Shown here: positions 26,096 to 34,367 of the stretch, in pieces | How positions within the stretch are numbered: the first letter of the stretch is position 1 | Layout of the letters: each line of letters starts with the position of its first letter | NCBI RefSeq assembly: GCF_040096075.1 | Contig: NZ_JBBMFJ010000002.1 | Coordinates: 62,001 to 126,000, forward strand | From: Brotaphodocola faecis | Lineage (GTDB): Bacteria; Bacillota; Clostridia; Lachnospirales; Lachnospiraceae | Reading direction: 5' to 3' | DNA length: 64,000 nucleotides | The notes under the pieces: model-generated | Database searches by the model: none | Told to the model about the DNA's origin: nothing | Seen by the model: the letters and a program-made list of their open reading frames with translations, nothing else | Program-made: the position numbers and the translations under genes

Positions 26096-27073
26096 ATGTG
26101 GTTTTGGTTAGCAGTTACTGCGCTTTTATTCTGGAGCGGCTCTGATCTGTTCTCAAAAATCGGCTGCCGTGACAACGACAAGTATGCCCACTTAAAGATG
26201 GTCATTGCCGTTGGTGTTATCATGGGTATTCATGCCCTGTATGAGATTTTTGCAGGCGGAACGGTGGTCACCTGGCACGTGCTCATTACCTATCTGCCGG
26301 TTTCCCTGCTTTATATTTCTTCCATGACGCTGGGATACATCGGACTGCGTTATATTGAGCTGTCCATCTCATCCCCGATCTGCAACTCCTCCGGTGCCCT
26401 GGTAGCAGTGCTCTGCTTTCTGACTGGCACCCTGGACGACAGCATTGAGGGAACGATGCGTCTGGCTGTCATCGGAGCGGTAGCCCTCGTCTGTGTGGGC
26501 GTCATCGGTCTTGGAATTGTAGAGTCCAGAGAGGATGATGACCTGCGCCGCGCGCGTCAGGAGGCTTCCAACTATAAGTACGCCAAGTCCTGGCTGGCAC
26601 TGTTTCTGCCGGTGGCCTACTGCCTGTTAGATGCAGCCGGCACATTTGCGGATACCTTTGTCCTGGACAAGCTGGCCGGAGAGGCAGAAGCAGCAGGCCT
26701 GTTTGCGACAGCAGAAGAGTGCTCCTCCTATGCGGCATCTTCCGCAAACTGCGCCTACGAGCTGACCTTCCTCTTTGCGGCAGTCTGCTGTGTGATTTAT
26801 GTGGCATTCATCAAGAAGCAGAAGTTCCTTGTAAAACAGGAAGGTCCGAAGTACATCGGTGCTCTGTGTGAGACAGCAGGACAGTTTGCCTATATCTTTG
26901 CGCTGTCCGATACTTCCCATGCGGCCATCTCCGCGCCGATCATCTCCGCGTACTGTGTGGCATCCGTGGTATGGAGCCGGATCTTCTTAAAGGAGAAGCT
27001 CTCCTGGAAACATTACGCGATGATTGCGCTGGTTGTCGTTGGTATTGTAATGCTGGGTGTGTTTGATATCTAA
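26096..27073 (+). CDS. DMT/EamA-type transporter
   Basis: A 325-aa membrane protein with about ten hydrophobic segments in the drug/metabolite transporter pattern. The first half begins LAVTALLFWSGSDLFSKIG and the last helices read SRIFLKEKLSWKHYAMIALV, the usual EamA ending. A hydrophilic stretch at about 205-225 (AGEAEAAGLFATAEECSS) is an unusual loop. The ATG at 26096 is 9 bases after AAGGAA and is preferred over the ATG at 26087, which overlaps that site. Substrate unknown. Confidence 0.82.
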   Translation: MWFWLAVTALLFWSGSDLFSKIGCRDNDKYAHLKMVIAVGVIMGIHALYEIFAGGTVVTWHVLITYLPVSLLYISSMTLGYIGLRYIELSISSPICNSSGALVAVLCFLTGTLDDSIEGTMRLAVIGAVALVCVGVIGLGIVESREDDDLRRARQEASNYKYAKSWLALFLPVAYCLLDAAGTFADTFVLDKLAGEAEAAGLFATAEECSSYAASSANCAYELTFLFAAVCCVIYVAFIKKQKFLVKQEGPKYIGALCETAGQFAYIFALSDTSHAAISAPIISAYCVASVVWSRIFLKEKLSWKHYAMIALVVVGIVMLGVFDI

Positions 27074-27089
27074 GAGAATACCTGAAAGT

Positions 27090-27157
27090 GTAAAAAATCA
27101 AAAAAGTCATTGTAAAACGGAAAAATCTGTTTTGCAGTGACTTTTTTGATTTTTTAC
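27090..27157. terminator. Long terminator hairpin
   Basis: Near-perfect 28-bp inverted repeat with arms starting GTAAAAAATCAAAAAAGTCA and ending TGACTTTTTTGATTTTTTAC. The T-rich 3' arm ends the DMT transcript and may work in both directions. Confidence 0.85.
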
Positions 27158-27249
27158 CTGGATTTTATCTGGATAGAGTAAAAATCTTATATTTTATCGT
27201 TATACTCTCTGTATACAAAAAGAGATGGTGAAAAAGGAGCAAAAGGTAT

Positions 27250-27912
27250 ATGAAACCAGACATCACAGAAATTCGAAATGACAGAGAAATTAACTTACTG
27301 ATTGAAAAAGGAAATGAGGTTCTTCGGGAACTGGGCTATACAGAGCATTCCAAGAAGCATGCATCCAAAGCATCAGAGAAAGCAGGCATGATCTTAAAGG
27401 AGCTTGGATATAAAAATAAGATGATTGAACTGGCAAAAATCGCCGGATATATGCATGATATCGGAAACAGCGTGAACCGTCACGACCACGCGCACAGCGG
27501 AGCCATTTTAGCCTATGGAATCTTAAAAGAGCGGCAGATGGATCTGGAGCAGATTCTTACAATCACAGCGGCCATTGGCCATCACGATGAGGGAACCGGA
27601 ACTGCCATCGATCCGGTTTCCGCGGCCCTGATTCTGGCCGATAAAACCGATGTCAGAAGAAACCGGGTTCAGAATCCCAACAAGGCTAAATTTGATATTC
27701 ATGACCGGGTGAATTATGCGGCGTTATCATCCAGCCTTGAGATTGACAAAGAAAAGCATATGATTCAGATGAATCTGGAGCTGGATGATTCCATCTGCAG
27801 TCTCATGGATTATTTTGAAATATTTCTGGAGCGCATGATCATGTGCAAACGGGCAGCAGAGCATCTGGGCTGCAGGTTCCGCCTGGTGGCAAATGGAAGC
27901 AAGCTTTGCTGA
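27250..27912 (+). CDS. HD-domain phosphohydrolase
   Basis: A 220-aa cytoplasmic metal-dependent phosphohydrolase. The HD pair is in YMHDIGNSVNRHDHAHSG near residues 73-90, an extra histidine pair lies in AIGHHDEGTG near 115, and the distal aspartate is in ILADKTDVRRNRV near 140. This matches the HD superfamily including nucleotide phosphatases. No fused sensor or synthetase domain is present, so it is not a full RelA-type enzyme. It follows a strong terminator and is monocistronic; the next gene has its own regulatory region. Substrate unknown. Confidence 0.8.
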   Translation: MKPDITEIRNDREINLLIEKGNEVLRELGYTEHSKKHASKASEKAGMILKELGYKNKMIELAKIAGYMHDIGNSVNRHDHAHSGAILAYGILKERQMDLEQILTITAAIGHHDEGTGTAIDPVSAALILADKTDVRRNRVQNPNKAKFDIHDRVNYAALSSSLEIDKEKHMIQMNLELDDSICSLMDYFEIFLERMIMCKRAAEHLGCRFRLVANGSKLC

Positions 27913-27961
27913 GCATACACGTTTTCTCCTTCGATTTGTAATTTTACATGAAATCCGGTAT

Positions 27962-27989
27962 TTTACATAGATTTAACATTGCTTTAACA
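27962..27989 (+). promoter_or_regulatory. Three PhoP-type boxes upstream of the Na/Pi cotransporter gene
   Basis: TTTACA, N5, TTAACA, N5, TTAACA: three TT(A/T)ACA repeats at exact 11-bp spacing starting at 27962, 27973 and 27984. This is the direct-repeat geometry of PhoP binding sites in Bacillus. A possible -10, TATCCT, is at 28022-28027. The genes downstream handle phosphate. Confidence 0.75.
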
Positions 27990-28080
27990 GGGGGACGGTA
28001 GAAGAAATCCCTTTTTCCGCTTATCCTAGAAAAGATGAGATAAGACAATCGGTATACATGTACAAAGGAGAAGGAGAACA

Positions 28081-29808
28081 ATGAACGAAAACGTGAAAAT
28101 CTTTTTTGGCCTCATCGGCGGTCTTGCCCTGTTTTTATACGGGATGAACAGCATGAGTGACGCGCTTCAGAAGGCTGCGGGAGAGGGAATGAAAAAGATT
28201 CTCAGCTTCTTAACAAGAAACGCGGTGATGGGAGCTCTGGCAGGAGCCCTGGTTACCGCGGTTTTACAGAGCAGTTCCGCAACCACAGTTATGGTGATTG
28301 GCTTTGTCAGCGCCGGTCTGATGAGCCTTCCACAGGCAATTTCTGTCATTTTTGGCGCAAATATCGGAACCACCATGACTGCGCAGTTAATGGCTTTTAA
28401 AATCAGCAATTATATTTATCCGATTATTTTTGTTGGTTTTCTGCTGAATTTTATGAGTAAGAAAGAAAAGGTAAAAAATATTGGTATGGTAATTTTTTCC
28501 TTTGGACTATTGTTTGAAGGAATCGAAATTATGGGTGAAGTCATGAAACCACTTGCCAGCAGTCCGTTTTTCGTGGATATGATGGGGGAGGTATCCCATA
28601 TCCCGGTTCTTGGTGTTTTGCTTGGTGCCGGCATGACCCTTGTGGTGCAGAGCAGTTCCGCGACCATTGCTGTTCTTCAGAACTTTGCCTCTCAGGCCGG
28701 ACCGGACGGCGTGACCAGTGTTATTGGTCTGACCGGCGCGATTCCGATTCTTTTAGGTGATAACATTGGTACCACTATTACGGCGCTTCTTGCCTCCATC
28801 GGTCAGTCAAAAAACGCGAAGAGAACCGCACTGGCCCACAGCGTCTTTAATATTACGGGAAGTATCGTATTCCTGTTTGGCATTCCGCTGCTGGCCGGTT
28901 TTGTCCGCATGATTTCTCCGAAGGGACCGGAGCTGGAAGTGATTTCCAGACAGATTGCGAATGCGCATACCACATTTAACATTGTCTGTACCCTTGTGTG
29001 GCTTCCGCTGATCCCGGTTATGGTAAAAATTGTGACATTTCTGGTACGCGGACAGGAACAGCAGGAGCGTCAGTCCTATGAGCCGAAATTTCTGGAGAAT
29101 CGTGTCCTTACACAGCCGACGGCAGCACTGTATCTGGTTTCGGAAGAAATTCAGAGAGTATCAGATTTTACCAGACAGATGCTTGACAATATGAAGCTTT
29201 CTTTTGTGGGAAAAGAGCCGCAGGCAGCGTATCAGAATTTTACGGAGACGCATTTTGCTGTTAAGAAGCTTCAGGAACGGATTGGCAGCTATATTGTGAA
29301 AATGTTTTCCAGCGGTACGTTGACGGAACAGCAGTCCGAGCAGGCAGCAGGACTCCTTTACATTAATAACAACATTGACCGTATTGCTGACCGCTGTGCG
29401 GAAATTGGAGCTGTGGCAGAGTTCTCCCAGAATCATGGCGGTGTATTTTCGGATGAGGCAGAGCATGAGCTGGAAACAGGAATCGGAACGCTGGAAAACC
29501 TGTTTGCTACCGCAATGCAGGCCCTGGAAAACGGAGATAAAGATATTGTAGCTAAAGTATCCAAAGACAAAAACAAAATCCGGAAGCTTCAAAAGCAGAA
29601 CAATAAAGCGCATCTGGCCCGTGTCAAGAAGAATACCTGTTCCTCGGATATGACGGTGCAGTATTCCAACCTGCTGTACAACATCGACCGTATTGCAGAT
29701 AACTGTGTTAGCATTTCCGAAGAAGCCATGGATAATATTTCTTTCCAGAAACTGTATCAGAACAATGCCGATCAGGAAAATGGAAAAGCAGGAGGAACAG
29801 CAGAATGA
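28081..29808 (+). CDS. Na/Pi cotransporter family protein with PhoU-like tail
   Basis: A 575-aa sodium-dependent phosphate transporter. The NaPi-II repeat QSSSATT occurs twice, at about residues 63 and 192, each followed by a GANIGTT/GDNIGTT motif near 100 and 225. About eight membrane segments fill residues 5-325. The C-terminal 230 residues are soluble and helical with PhoU-like sequence (NNIDRIADRCAEI and YNIDRIADNCVSISE as twin repeats). It lies behind PhoP boxes and overlaps the PstS-like gene by 4 bases, which supports phosphate uptake under limitation. Confidence 0.9.
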   Translation: MNENVKIFFGLIGGLALFLYGMNSMSDALQKAAGEGMKKILSFLTRNAVMGALAGALVTAVLQSSSATTVMVIGFVSAGLMSLPQAISVIFGANIGTTMTAQLMAFKISNYIYPIIFVGFLLNFMSKKEKVKNIGMVIFSFGLLFEGIEIMGEVMKPLASSPFFVDMMGEVSHIPVLGVLLGAGMTLVVQSSSATIAVLQNFASQAGPDGVTSVIGLTGAIPILLGDNIGTTITALLASIGQSKNAKRTALAHSVFNITGSIVFLFGIPLLAGFVRMISPKGPELEVISRQIANAHTTFNIVCTLVWLPLIPVMVKIVTFLVRGQEQQERQSYEPKFLENRVLTQPTAALYLVSEEIQRVSDFTRQMLDNMKLSFVGKEPQAAYQNFTETHFAVKKLQERIGSYIVKMFSSGTLTEQQSEQAAGLLYINNNIDRIADRCAEIGAVAEFSQNHGGVFSDEAEHELETGIGTLENLFATAMQALENGDKDIVAKVSKDKNKIRKLQKQNNKAHLARVKKNTCSSDMTVQYSNLLYNIDRIADNCVSISEEAMDNISFQKLYQNNADQENGKAGGTAE

Positions 29809-30650
29809 GGCGGACGTGTAAAATCTCAGTGATTCTGGCCATAGCAGGAATTGCTCTGCTGACAGGTGGATGCCGCAAACAGACCGAACTTCCGGATGTG
29901 TCAGGACTTGGTTCCATTACAGTCATTTCCAGGGAAGAAGGATCTGGAACCAAAACGGAATTTGAAAACCTGATTCATCTGCAGCAAAATGCATCGGATG
30001 CGGAAGCGGATTCCACAGAGAATATGATTGATCAGATTTCAAATTCCAAAGGCGCAATTGGTTATGCAGCGTTTAGTTCTGTAAAGGATACAAAAGAAAC
30101 AAAAATTCTTGCTGTGGATGGCATTCAGCCCACAGCAGATACCATCAAAAAAGGAACCTATCCGCTGTGCAGGGAATATCTGCTGGCCTATACCGGAGAC
30201 CTAAATGATGCGGAGGCGGATTTTCTTGCTTATATGAAGACCGCAGGACAGGGAATTGTGGAACAGTTTTGTGTCCCGGAATCAAAAGCGGATACGTTTC
30301 TTTCGGATCAGTCTTCCGGAACCATCCGGATCAGTGGCTCTTCTTCCGCAGCCCCGATTCTGACAGCACTGGCAGAGGATTATCAGAAATACAACACCCA
30401 CGTGCAGATCCTGATTGAGACAACCGACTCCACGGCCGGACTGAATCTGGCTTTAGAGGGAAGGTGCGATCTGGCTATGAGTTCCCGTGCCCTGAAAGAT
30501 TATGAAAAGGAACTTTTAAATGCTCAGGTAATCGGAAAAGATGCCATTGCGGTTCTGGTGCAGTCGGAGAATCCGGTTCAGGATTTATCGGCAAAGCAGA
30601 TTCGCAAAATATATGAAAAAACTTACGAAAACTGGAGTGACATCAAATAA
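29805..30650 (+). CDS. PstS-like phosphate-binding lipoprotein with swapped halves
   Basis: A 281-aa lipoprotein; the lipobox TGGC places Cys at about residue 23. The mature part contains both halves of a PstS-type fold in reversed order. Residues 36-160 carry ITVISREEGSGTKTEFENL, SKGAIGYAAFSSV and TIKKGTYPLCREYLL, which are normally the C-terminal half. Residues 167-281 carry TIRISGSSSAAPILTALAED, LALEGRCDLAMSSRALKD and LSAKQIRKIYEKTYENWSDI, normally the N-terminal half. No pstCAB genes adjoin it. It is translationally coupled to the Na/Pi cotransporter. Alternatives: a sensor-like binding protein, or a remnant, although both halves look intact. Confidence 0.8.
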   Translation: MRRTCKISVILAIAGIALLTGGCRKQTELPDVSGLGSITVISREEGSGTKTEFENLIHLQQNASDAEADSTENMIDQISNSKGAIGYAAFSSVKDTKETKILAVDGIQPTADTIKKGTYPLCREYLLAYTGDLNDAEADFLAYMKTAGQGIVEQFCVPESKADTFLSDQSSGTIRISGSSSAAPILTALAEDYQKYNTHVQILIETTDSTAGLNLALEGRCDLAMSSRALKDYEKELLNAQVIGKDAIAVLVQSENPVQDLSAKQIRKIYEKTYENWSDIK

Positions 30651-30660
30651 ACAAAACAGG

Positions 30661-30696
30661 AAAACGTTGGACAAAGTATTTTGTCTGGCGTTTTTT
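30661..30696 (+). terminator. Terminator of the phosphate operon
   Basis: Interrupted stem with GGACAAA/TTTTGTC and AAAACG/CGTTTT arms, then seven T residues. Confidence 0.85.
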
Positions 30697-30868
30697 TGTA
30701 TCATAGGAAATTGCGTCCTATGATACAAAAAACGCTCCGCGGGTTGTGCACTCCGCGCTAAGGAAATATGGTTGCTGAAGCAACCGCGCTCCGGCGCGAG
30801 AGTTCCGCAAGCGGAACTCTTTGTTCTATGATAGGAAGTTGCGCTTAAAAAGCATAGGGAAATTACGG
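30694..30868. repeat. Cluster of short palindromes, likely intergenic repeat element
   Basis: Several hairpins in a row: a 15-bp arm ending TATCATAGGA with its complement, GTTGC/GCAAC, and GAGTTCCGC/GCGGAACTC. The phrase ATAGGAARTTGCG occurs at about 30704 and 30831, with a variant near 30855. There is no coding potential. Confidence 0.6.
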
Positions 30869-30904
30869 CTGAAGATGGAATGAGAACAAATGTTTGCAGA
30901 TGCG

Positions 30905-30933
30905 TTGCTTTTTGCCATGCCATATGTTATAAT
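30905..30933 (+). promoter_or_regulatory. Strong promoter of the DNA-repair pair
   Basis: TTGCTT, 17 bases, TATAAT. The start point should be about 30940, inside the SOS-like box. Confidence 0.85.
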
Positions 30934-30940
30934 GCGGATA

Positions 30941-30954
30941 CAAACATATGTTCG
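30941..30954. promoter_or_regulatory. LexA (SOS) box
   Basis: CAAAC-ATAT-GTTCG, one mismatch from the Firmicute LexA consensus CGAAC-N4-GTTCG. It overlaps the expected transcription start, where a bound repressor would block initiation. Confidence 0.75.
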
Positions 30955-30969
30955 AGAAAGGCAAAAACA

Positions 30970-32502
30970 ATGATCATACAGGACAATCTCACAGTACAGG
31001 AAAAACTGAAAATTTTAACAGATGCAGCGAAGTATGATGTATCCTGCACTTCCAGTGGCGTGAACCGAAAGGGAAAAACAGGACATCTGGGAAATACTTC
31101 GGAAGCCGGTATCTGCCACAGCTTTTCCGCAGACGGCCGGTGTATTTCGCTTTTAAAGATTCTGTTTACGAACCAGTGCATTTACGACTGTAAATACTGT
31201 GTGAACCGAACCAGTAATGACACCGTGCGGACCTCCTTTACTCCGGATGAAGTCTGTGAACTCACCATTGGCTTTTATAAGCGAAACTATATTGAGGGAT
31301 TGTTTTTAAGTTCCGGAATTCTTTCTACGGCAGACCATACCATGGAGCTGATCTATGAAACTCTGTACAAGCTGCGGATGGAGTATCATTTTAACGGTTA
31401 CATTCATGTGAAGACCATTCCTGGCGCATCCCCGGAACTGGTGGAGCGGATGGGATTTCTGGCGGACCGCATGAGCATCAATCTGGAGCTTCCCACAGCA
31501 GAAGGGCTAAAGAAGCTGGCGCCGGGAAAGACAAGGGAGAAGATTTTACAGCCTATGCGGCAGGTGCAGCAGGGGATTGCCATGTCAAGCCGTCTTTTGG
31601 GATATGACCGGGAATATAAAAAGATTTACGGAGGAAAGCGGGCTGGATTTGCAGGAGGGGCGGCGTTGTTCTCACCAGAAACGGGCAAAAACATGCTTCC
31701 TGATTTTCCGGGAACTATAACGGATTTTTCTGAATCAGGTAATTCTAAAGCATTCCATTCAGAAATTTCAATGTCAGACAAAAGAACTTCCCGGGCAGCA
31801 GGCAGGATTGCGCTCCCGGTCCGTACTTACCGGGAAAAGTCCTTCGTTCCGGCGGGTCAGAGTACCCAGATGATTGTCGGCGCCACGCCGGAAAACGACT
31901 TCCAGATGTTGTCTGTAACCCAGGCACTGTACCGGAATTTCGGCTTGAAGCGTGTCTTTTATTCTGCTTATATTCCGGTCAATGAAGATCAGAATCTTCC
32001 TGCCGTGACGGCCCAGCCGCCGCTTTTGCGGGAACATCGCCTGTATCAGGCAGACTGGCTGCTGCGGTTTTATGGTTTTCGGGCAGAGGAACTTTTGTCG
32101 GAGGACCGGCCGAATTTTAATATTTTTCTGGATCCCAAGTGTGACTGGGCTATCCGGAATCTGGAACAGTTTCCGGTGGAGGTGAATACAGCACCCTATG
32201 AGACGCTGCTTCGTGTGCCGGGCCTTGGAGTGAAATCTGCCCGCCGGATTGTTGCAGCCAGGAGACAGGGCGCTCTCACATTTGAGGGATTAAAAAAGAT
32301 GGGAGTCGTGTTAAAACGCGCCCGCTATTTCATTACCTGCTCGGGCCGGACGGAATTCCCGCTAAAGCTGGATCAGGATCATATTACCAGCGCGCTTCTG
32401 GGAGATGAACGCCGTGCTGCCTGGGATATTACGCACCGGGACAGTTACCGGCAGTTATCCCTGTTTGATGATATGCATTTAGAAAGTGGGATAAGGATAT
32501 GA
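30970..32502 (+). CDS. Putative DNA modification/repair radical SAM protein (TIGR03916 type)
   Basis: A 510-aa radical SAM enzyme. The cluster motif CIYDCKYCVNRTSND is near residue 68. SSGILSTADHTMELIYETLY and GYIHVKTIPGASPELVERMG are typical of this family. GQSTQMIVGATPENDFQML follows a 70-residue low-complexity insert (about 225-290) that looks lineage-specific. A helix-hairpin-helix, LRVPGLGVKSARRIVAARR, near 415 points to DNA binding. The ATG at 30970 is chosen because it begins the conserved domain, although the ribosome site (GAAAGG) is modest. It overlaps its partner gene by 4 bases and has an SOS box at the promoter. The reaction is unproven. Confidence 0.85.
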   Translation: MIIQDNLTVQEKLKILTDAAKYDVSCTSSGVNRKGKTGHLGNTSEAGICHSFSADGRCISLLKILFTNQCIYDCKYCVNRTSNDTVRTSFTPDEVCELTIGFYKRNYIEGLFLSSGILSTADHTMELIYETLYKLRMEYHFNGYIHVKTIPGASPELVERMGFLADRMSINLELPTAEGLKKLAPGKTREKILQPMRQVQQGIAMSSRLLGYDREYKKIYGGKRAGFAGGAALFSPETGKNMLPDFPGTITDFSESGNSKAFHSEISMSDKRTSRAAGRIALPVRTYREKSFVPAGQSTQMIVGATPENDFQMLSVTQALYRNFGLKRVFYSAYIPVNEDQNLPAVTAQPPLLREHRLYQADWLLRFYGFRAEELLSEDRPNFNIFLDPKCDWAIRNLEQFPVEVNTAPYETLLRVPGLGVKSARRIVAARRQGALTFEGLKKMGVVLKRARYFITCSGRTEFPLKLDQDHITSALLGDERRAAWDITHRDSYRQLSLFDDMHLESGIRI

Positions 32503-33260
32503 TTATTTTTTTATGTGAGCCGTCTTATGAAGGCATTTTAAGCGGTATTTACGATGCCGGCATCAGCAAGATTCCAAAGAACGAGCTGCGTCTGGAACTG
32601 AAAAATGAATCCCGCAATCTGGAACTGTTTGCCCATTACCGGGACTGTGAATCCTCGGAAAACAAAGCGGCAAAGGTGCGAAAGACCATCCGGGAAAAGC
32701 TGTCTGCAAAGGTGCAGCAACAGGTATATCTGGCTTCACTCAGCCAGGATCCGCAGCGGGCAGATAAGCTATACCGTTACTTAAAAGTATTATTCACACT
32801 GGGGCCGGAAGCCGTGGACCGGCTGCAGATTCCGGAGATCAATGCAATCTTTGAACTCTGCCGGAATGTCACCAATGAACAGCATCAGATGATTGAATTT
32901 TTGCGGTTTTCCCAGACAGGAAGCGGAAGTCTCCTGGCAAAGATTGCTCCAAAGAATGATGTGCTGGAACTGATCTCGCCACATTTCGCGGACCGGCTGC
33001 CAGAAGAAAACTGGCTGATTTTTGATGAAGGCCGAAGAAAGACTTCTGTTCATAGGAAAGGCAAATCATTTTTTCTTACCGATGTTCCGGAAGCACTGGC
33101 AGAAACATGGAAAAAGGCAGTAGAAGAGGAAGGGTATGAGACGTTATGGAAAACCTTTTTTGAGACGGTTGCAATTCGGGAGAGAACCAATCCGGCATGT
33201 CAGCAAAACCATCTTCCGCTCAGGTTCCGGCCGTATATGACGGAATTCTGTGATGGATAA
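32499..33260 (+). CDS. DUF4130/TIGR03915 family putative DNA-repair partner
   Basis: A 253-aa cytoplasmic protein of the DUF4130 type. It starts FLCEPSYEGILSGIYDA, contains EFLRFSQTGSGSLLAKIAPK near 133-152 and HFADRLPEENWLIFDEGRR near 165, and ends LPLRFRPYMTEF. This family almost always sits next to the TIGR03916 radical SAM gene, as here with a 4-base ATGA overlap, so the two very likely work together. It has a resemblance in layout to uracil-DNA-glycosylase-associated proteins, but no catalytic motif can be named. It is convergent with the recombinase gene 14 bases away, with no clear terminator between them. Confidence 0.82.
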   Translation: MIIFLCEPSYEGILSGIYDAGISKIPKNELRLELKNESRNLELFAHYRDCESSENKAAKVRKTIREKLSAKVQQQVYLASLSQDPQRADKLYRYLKVLFTLGPEAVDRLQIPEINAIFELCRNVTNEQHQMIEFLRFSQTGSGSLLAKIAPKNDVLELISPHFADRLPEENWLIFDEGRRKTSVHRKGKSFFLTDVPEALAETWKKAVEEEGYETLWKTFFETVAIRERTNPACQQNHLPLRFRPYMTEFCDG

Positions 33261-33274
33261 AGATAATATTTTAC

Positions 33275-34327
33275 TTATAGTTCTCTTAATTTCACCGCAT
33301 TTCTTGCGCTTCTCCGTCGTTCATCCTCCAGTGCTGCGTAATGCTTTTTCGTGGTATTGACATCGGAGTGGCCAAGCACATCCGCAACCAGATAAATATC
33401 TCCGGTTTCCCGGTACAGATTGGTGCCGTAGGTGCTGCGAAGCTTATGAGGCGTGATTTTCTTTAATGGAGTTACGATTTTCGCATATTTCTTCACCAGA
33501 TTCTCCACGCTGCGCACATTCATGCGTTTCCTCTGGAGGGAGAGGAAGAGCGCGTTTTCGCTGCCTTCTTCGGCCATGATTCCAAAGCGCTCATCCAGAT
33601 AATCCTGGAGCGCGTTTTCTACCTCGGCTCCGAAATATACGGTGACTTCTTTGCCGCCTTTCCGGTGAATGTGAATGCCGCCATTCTTAAAGTCCACATC
33701 ATTGATATCCAGACCGACACACTCGGAAACACGGATGCCGGTGCCAAGCAGCAGGGTCAGCATGGCCAGATCACGCAGGCGGGTACGGTTGTGGAAGGTT
33801 TTCTGTTTTTCGGTCAGTCCGTCACCCTGCTCTACGGCATCCAGCAGCAGGGCCACTTCATCTACATCCAGGCGAATGATTTCTTTTTCGTGAAGCTTTG
33901 GGAGCTGGACGAGGGCAGCAGGATTGGTGGTAAGCTTTTCCGTACGGAAAAAGTAATTATAAAAGCTCTTTAAAGAAGAGATTTTCCGCATGATGCCTCG
34001 TTCTTTGTTCGTGATTTCCTGGTTATGATCGTTAAAGCGGTACTTTAAGTATTCCATATATTCTTCCAGATCTGTCACAGTGATCCGATCCAGATAGTCC
34101 AGGGTAATATCCATACGCTCCAGTTTGGAAAGTACAGGATTTTCCTTTCTTAAAAAGTCAAAAAAAACGGAGAGATCGTAAGCGTAGGCAATGCGGGTTC
34201 TTGTGGAGGTGCGTGGTTCAATTCCACGGAAAAACTCCGTGCAAAATGGAGGGAGTTCCTTCATCATTTCCCGGAGTTTTTTTATATTTTCAATATCTTT
34301 CTGCTCATAATAGGGAAGATTTGCCAT
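33275..34327 (-). CDS. Tyrosine recombinase, XerC/D-like
   Basis: A 350-aa site-specific recombinase. Residues 1-165 are the SAM-like core-binding domain, with an N-terminal extension of about 30 residues. The catalytic set is visible: Arg in GTGIRVSECVGLDI, Lys in HRKGGKE, HKLRS, GHSD, and the nucleophile Tyr in TTKKHYAAL. The frame is open further back, but the ATG at 34327, with AAAGGATT upstream, starts the MANLPYYEQ sequence. No att site, excisionase or phage gene is near, so it is more like a resident chromosomal recombinase. It follows the TtcA-like gene by 40 bases. Confidence 0.85.
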   Translation of the reverse strand: MANLPYYEQKDIENIKKLREMMKELPPFCTEFFRGIEPRTSTRTRIAYAYDLSVFFDFLRKENPVLSKLERMDITLDYLDRITVTDLEEYMEYLKYRFNDHNQEITNKERGIMRKISSLKSFYNYFFRTEKLTTNPAALVQLPKLHEKEIIRLDVDEVALLLDAVEQGDGLTEKQKTFHNRTRLRDLAMLTLLLGTGIRVSECVGLDINDVDFKNGGIHIHRKGGKEVTVYFGAEVENALQDYLDERFGIMAEEGSENALFLSLQRKRMNVRSVENLVKKYAKIVTPLKKITPHKLRSTYGTNLYRETGDIYLVADVLGHSDVNTTKKHYAALEDERRRSARNAVKLREL

Positions 34328-34367
34328 GTTTTTTAAATCCTTTCTTGTGCCGTTTGAAAGCATTTCA

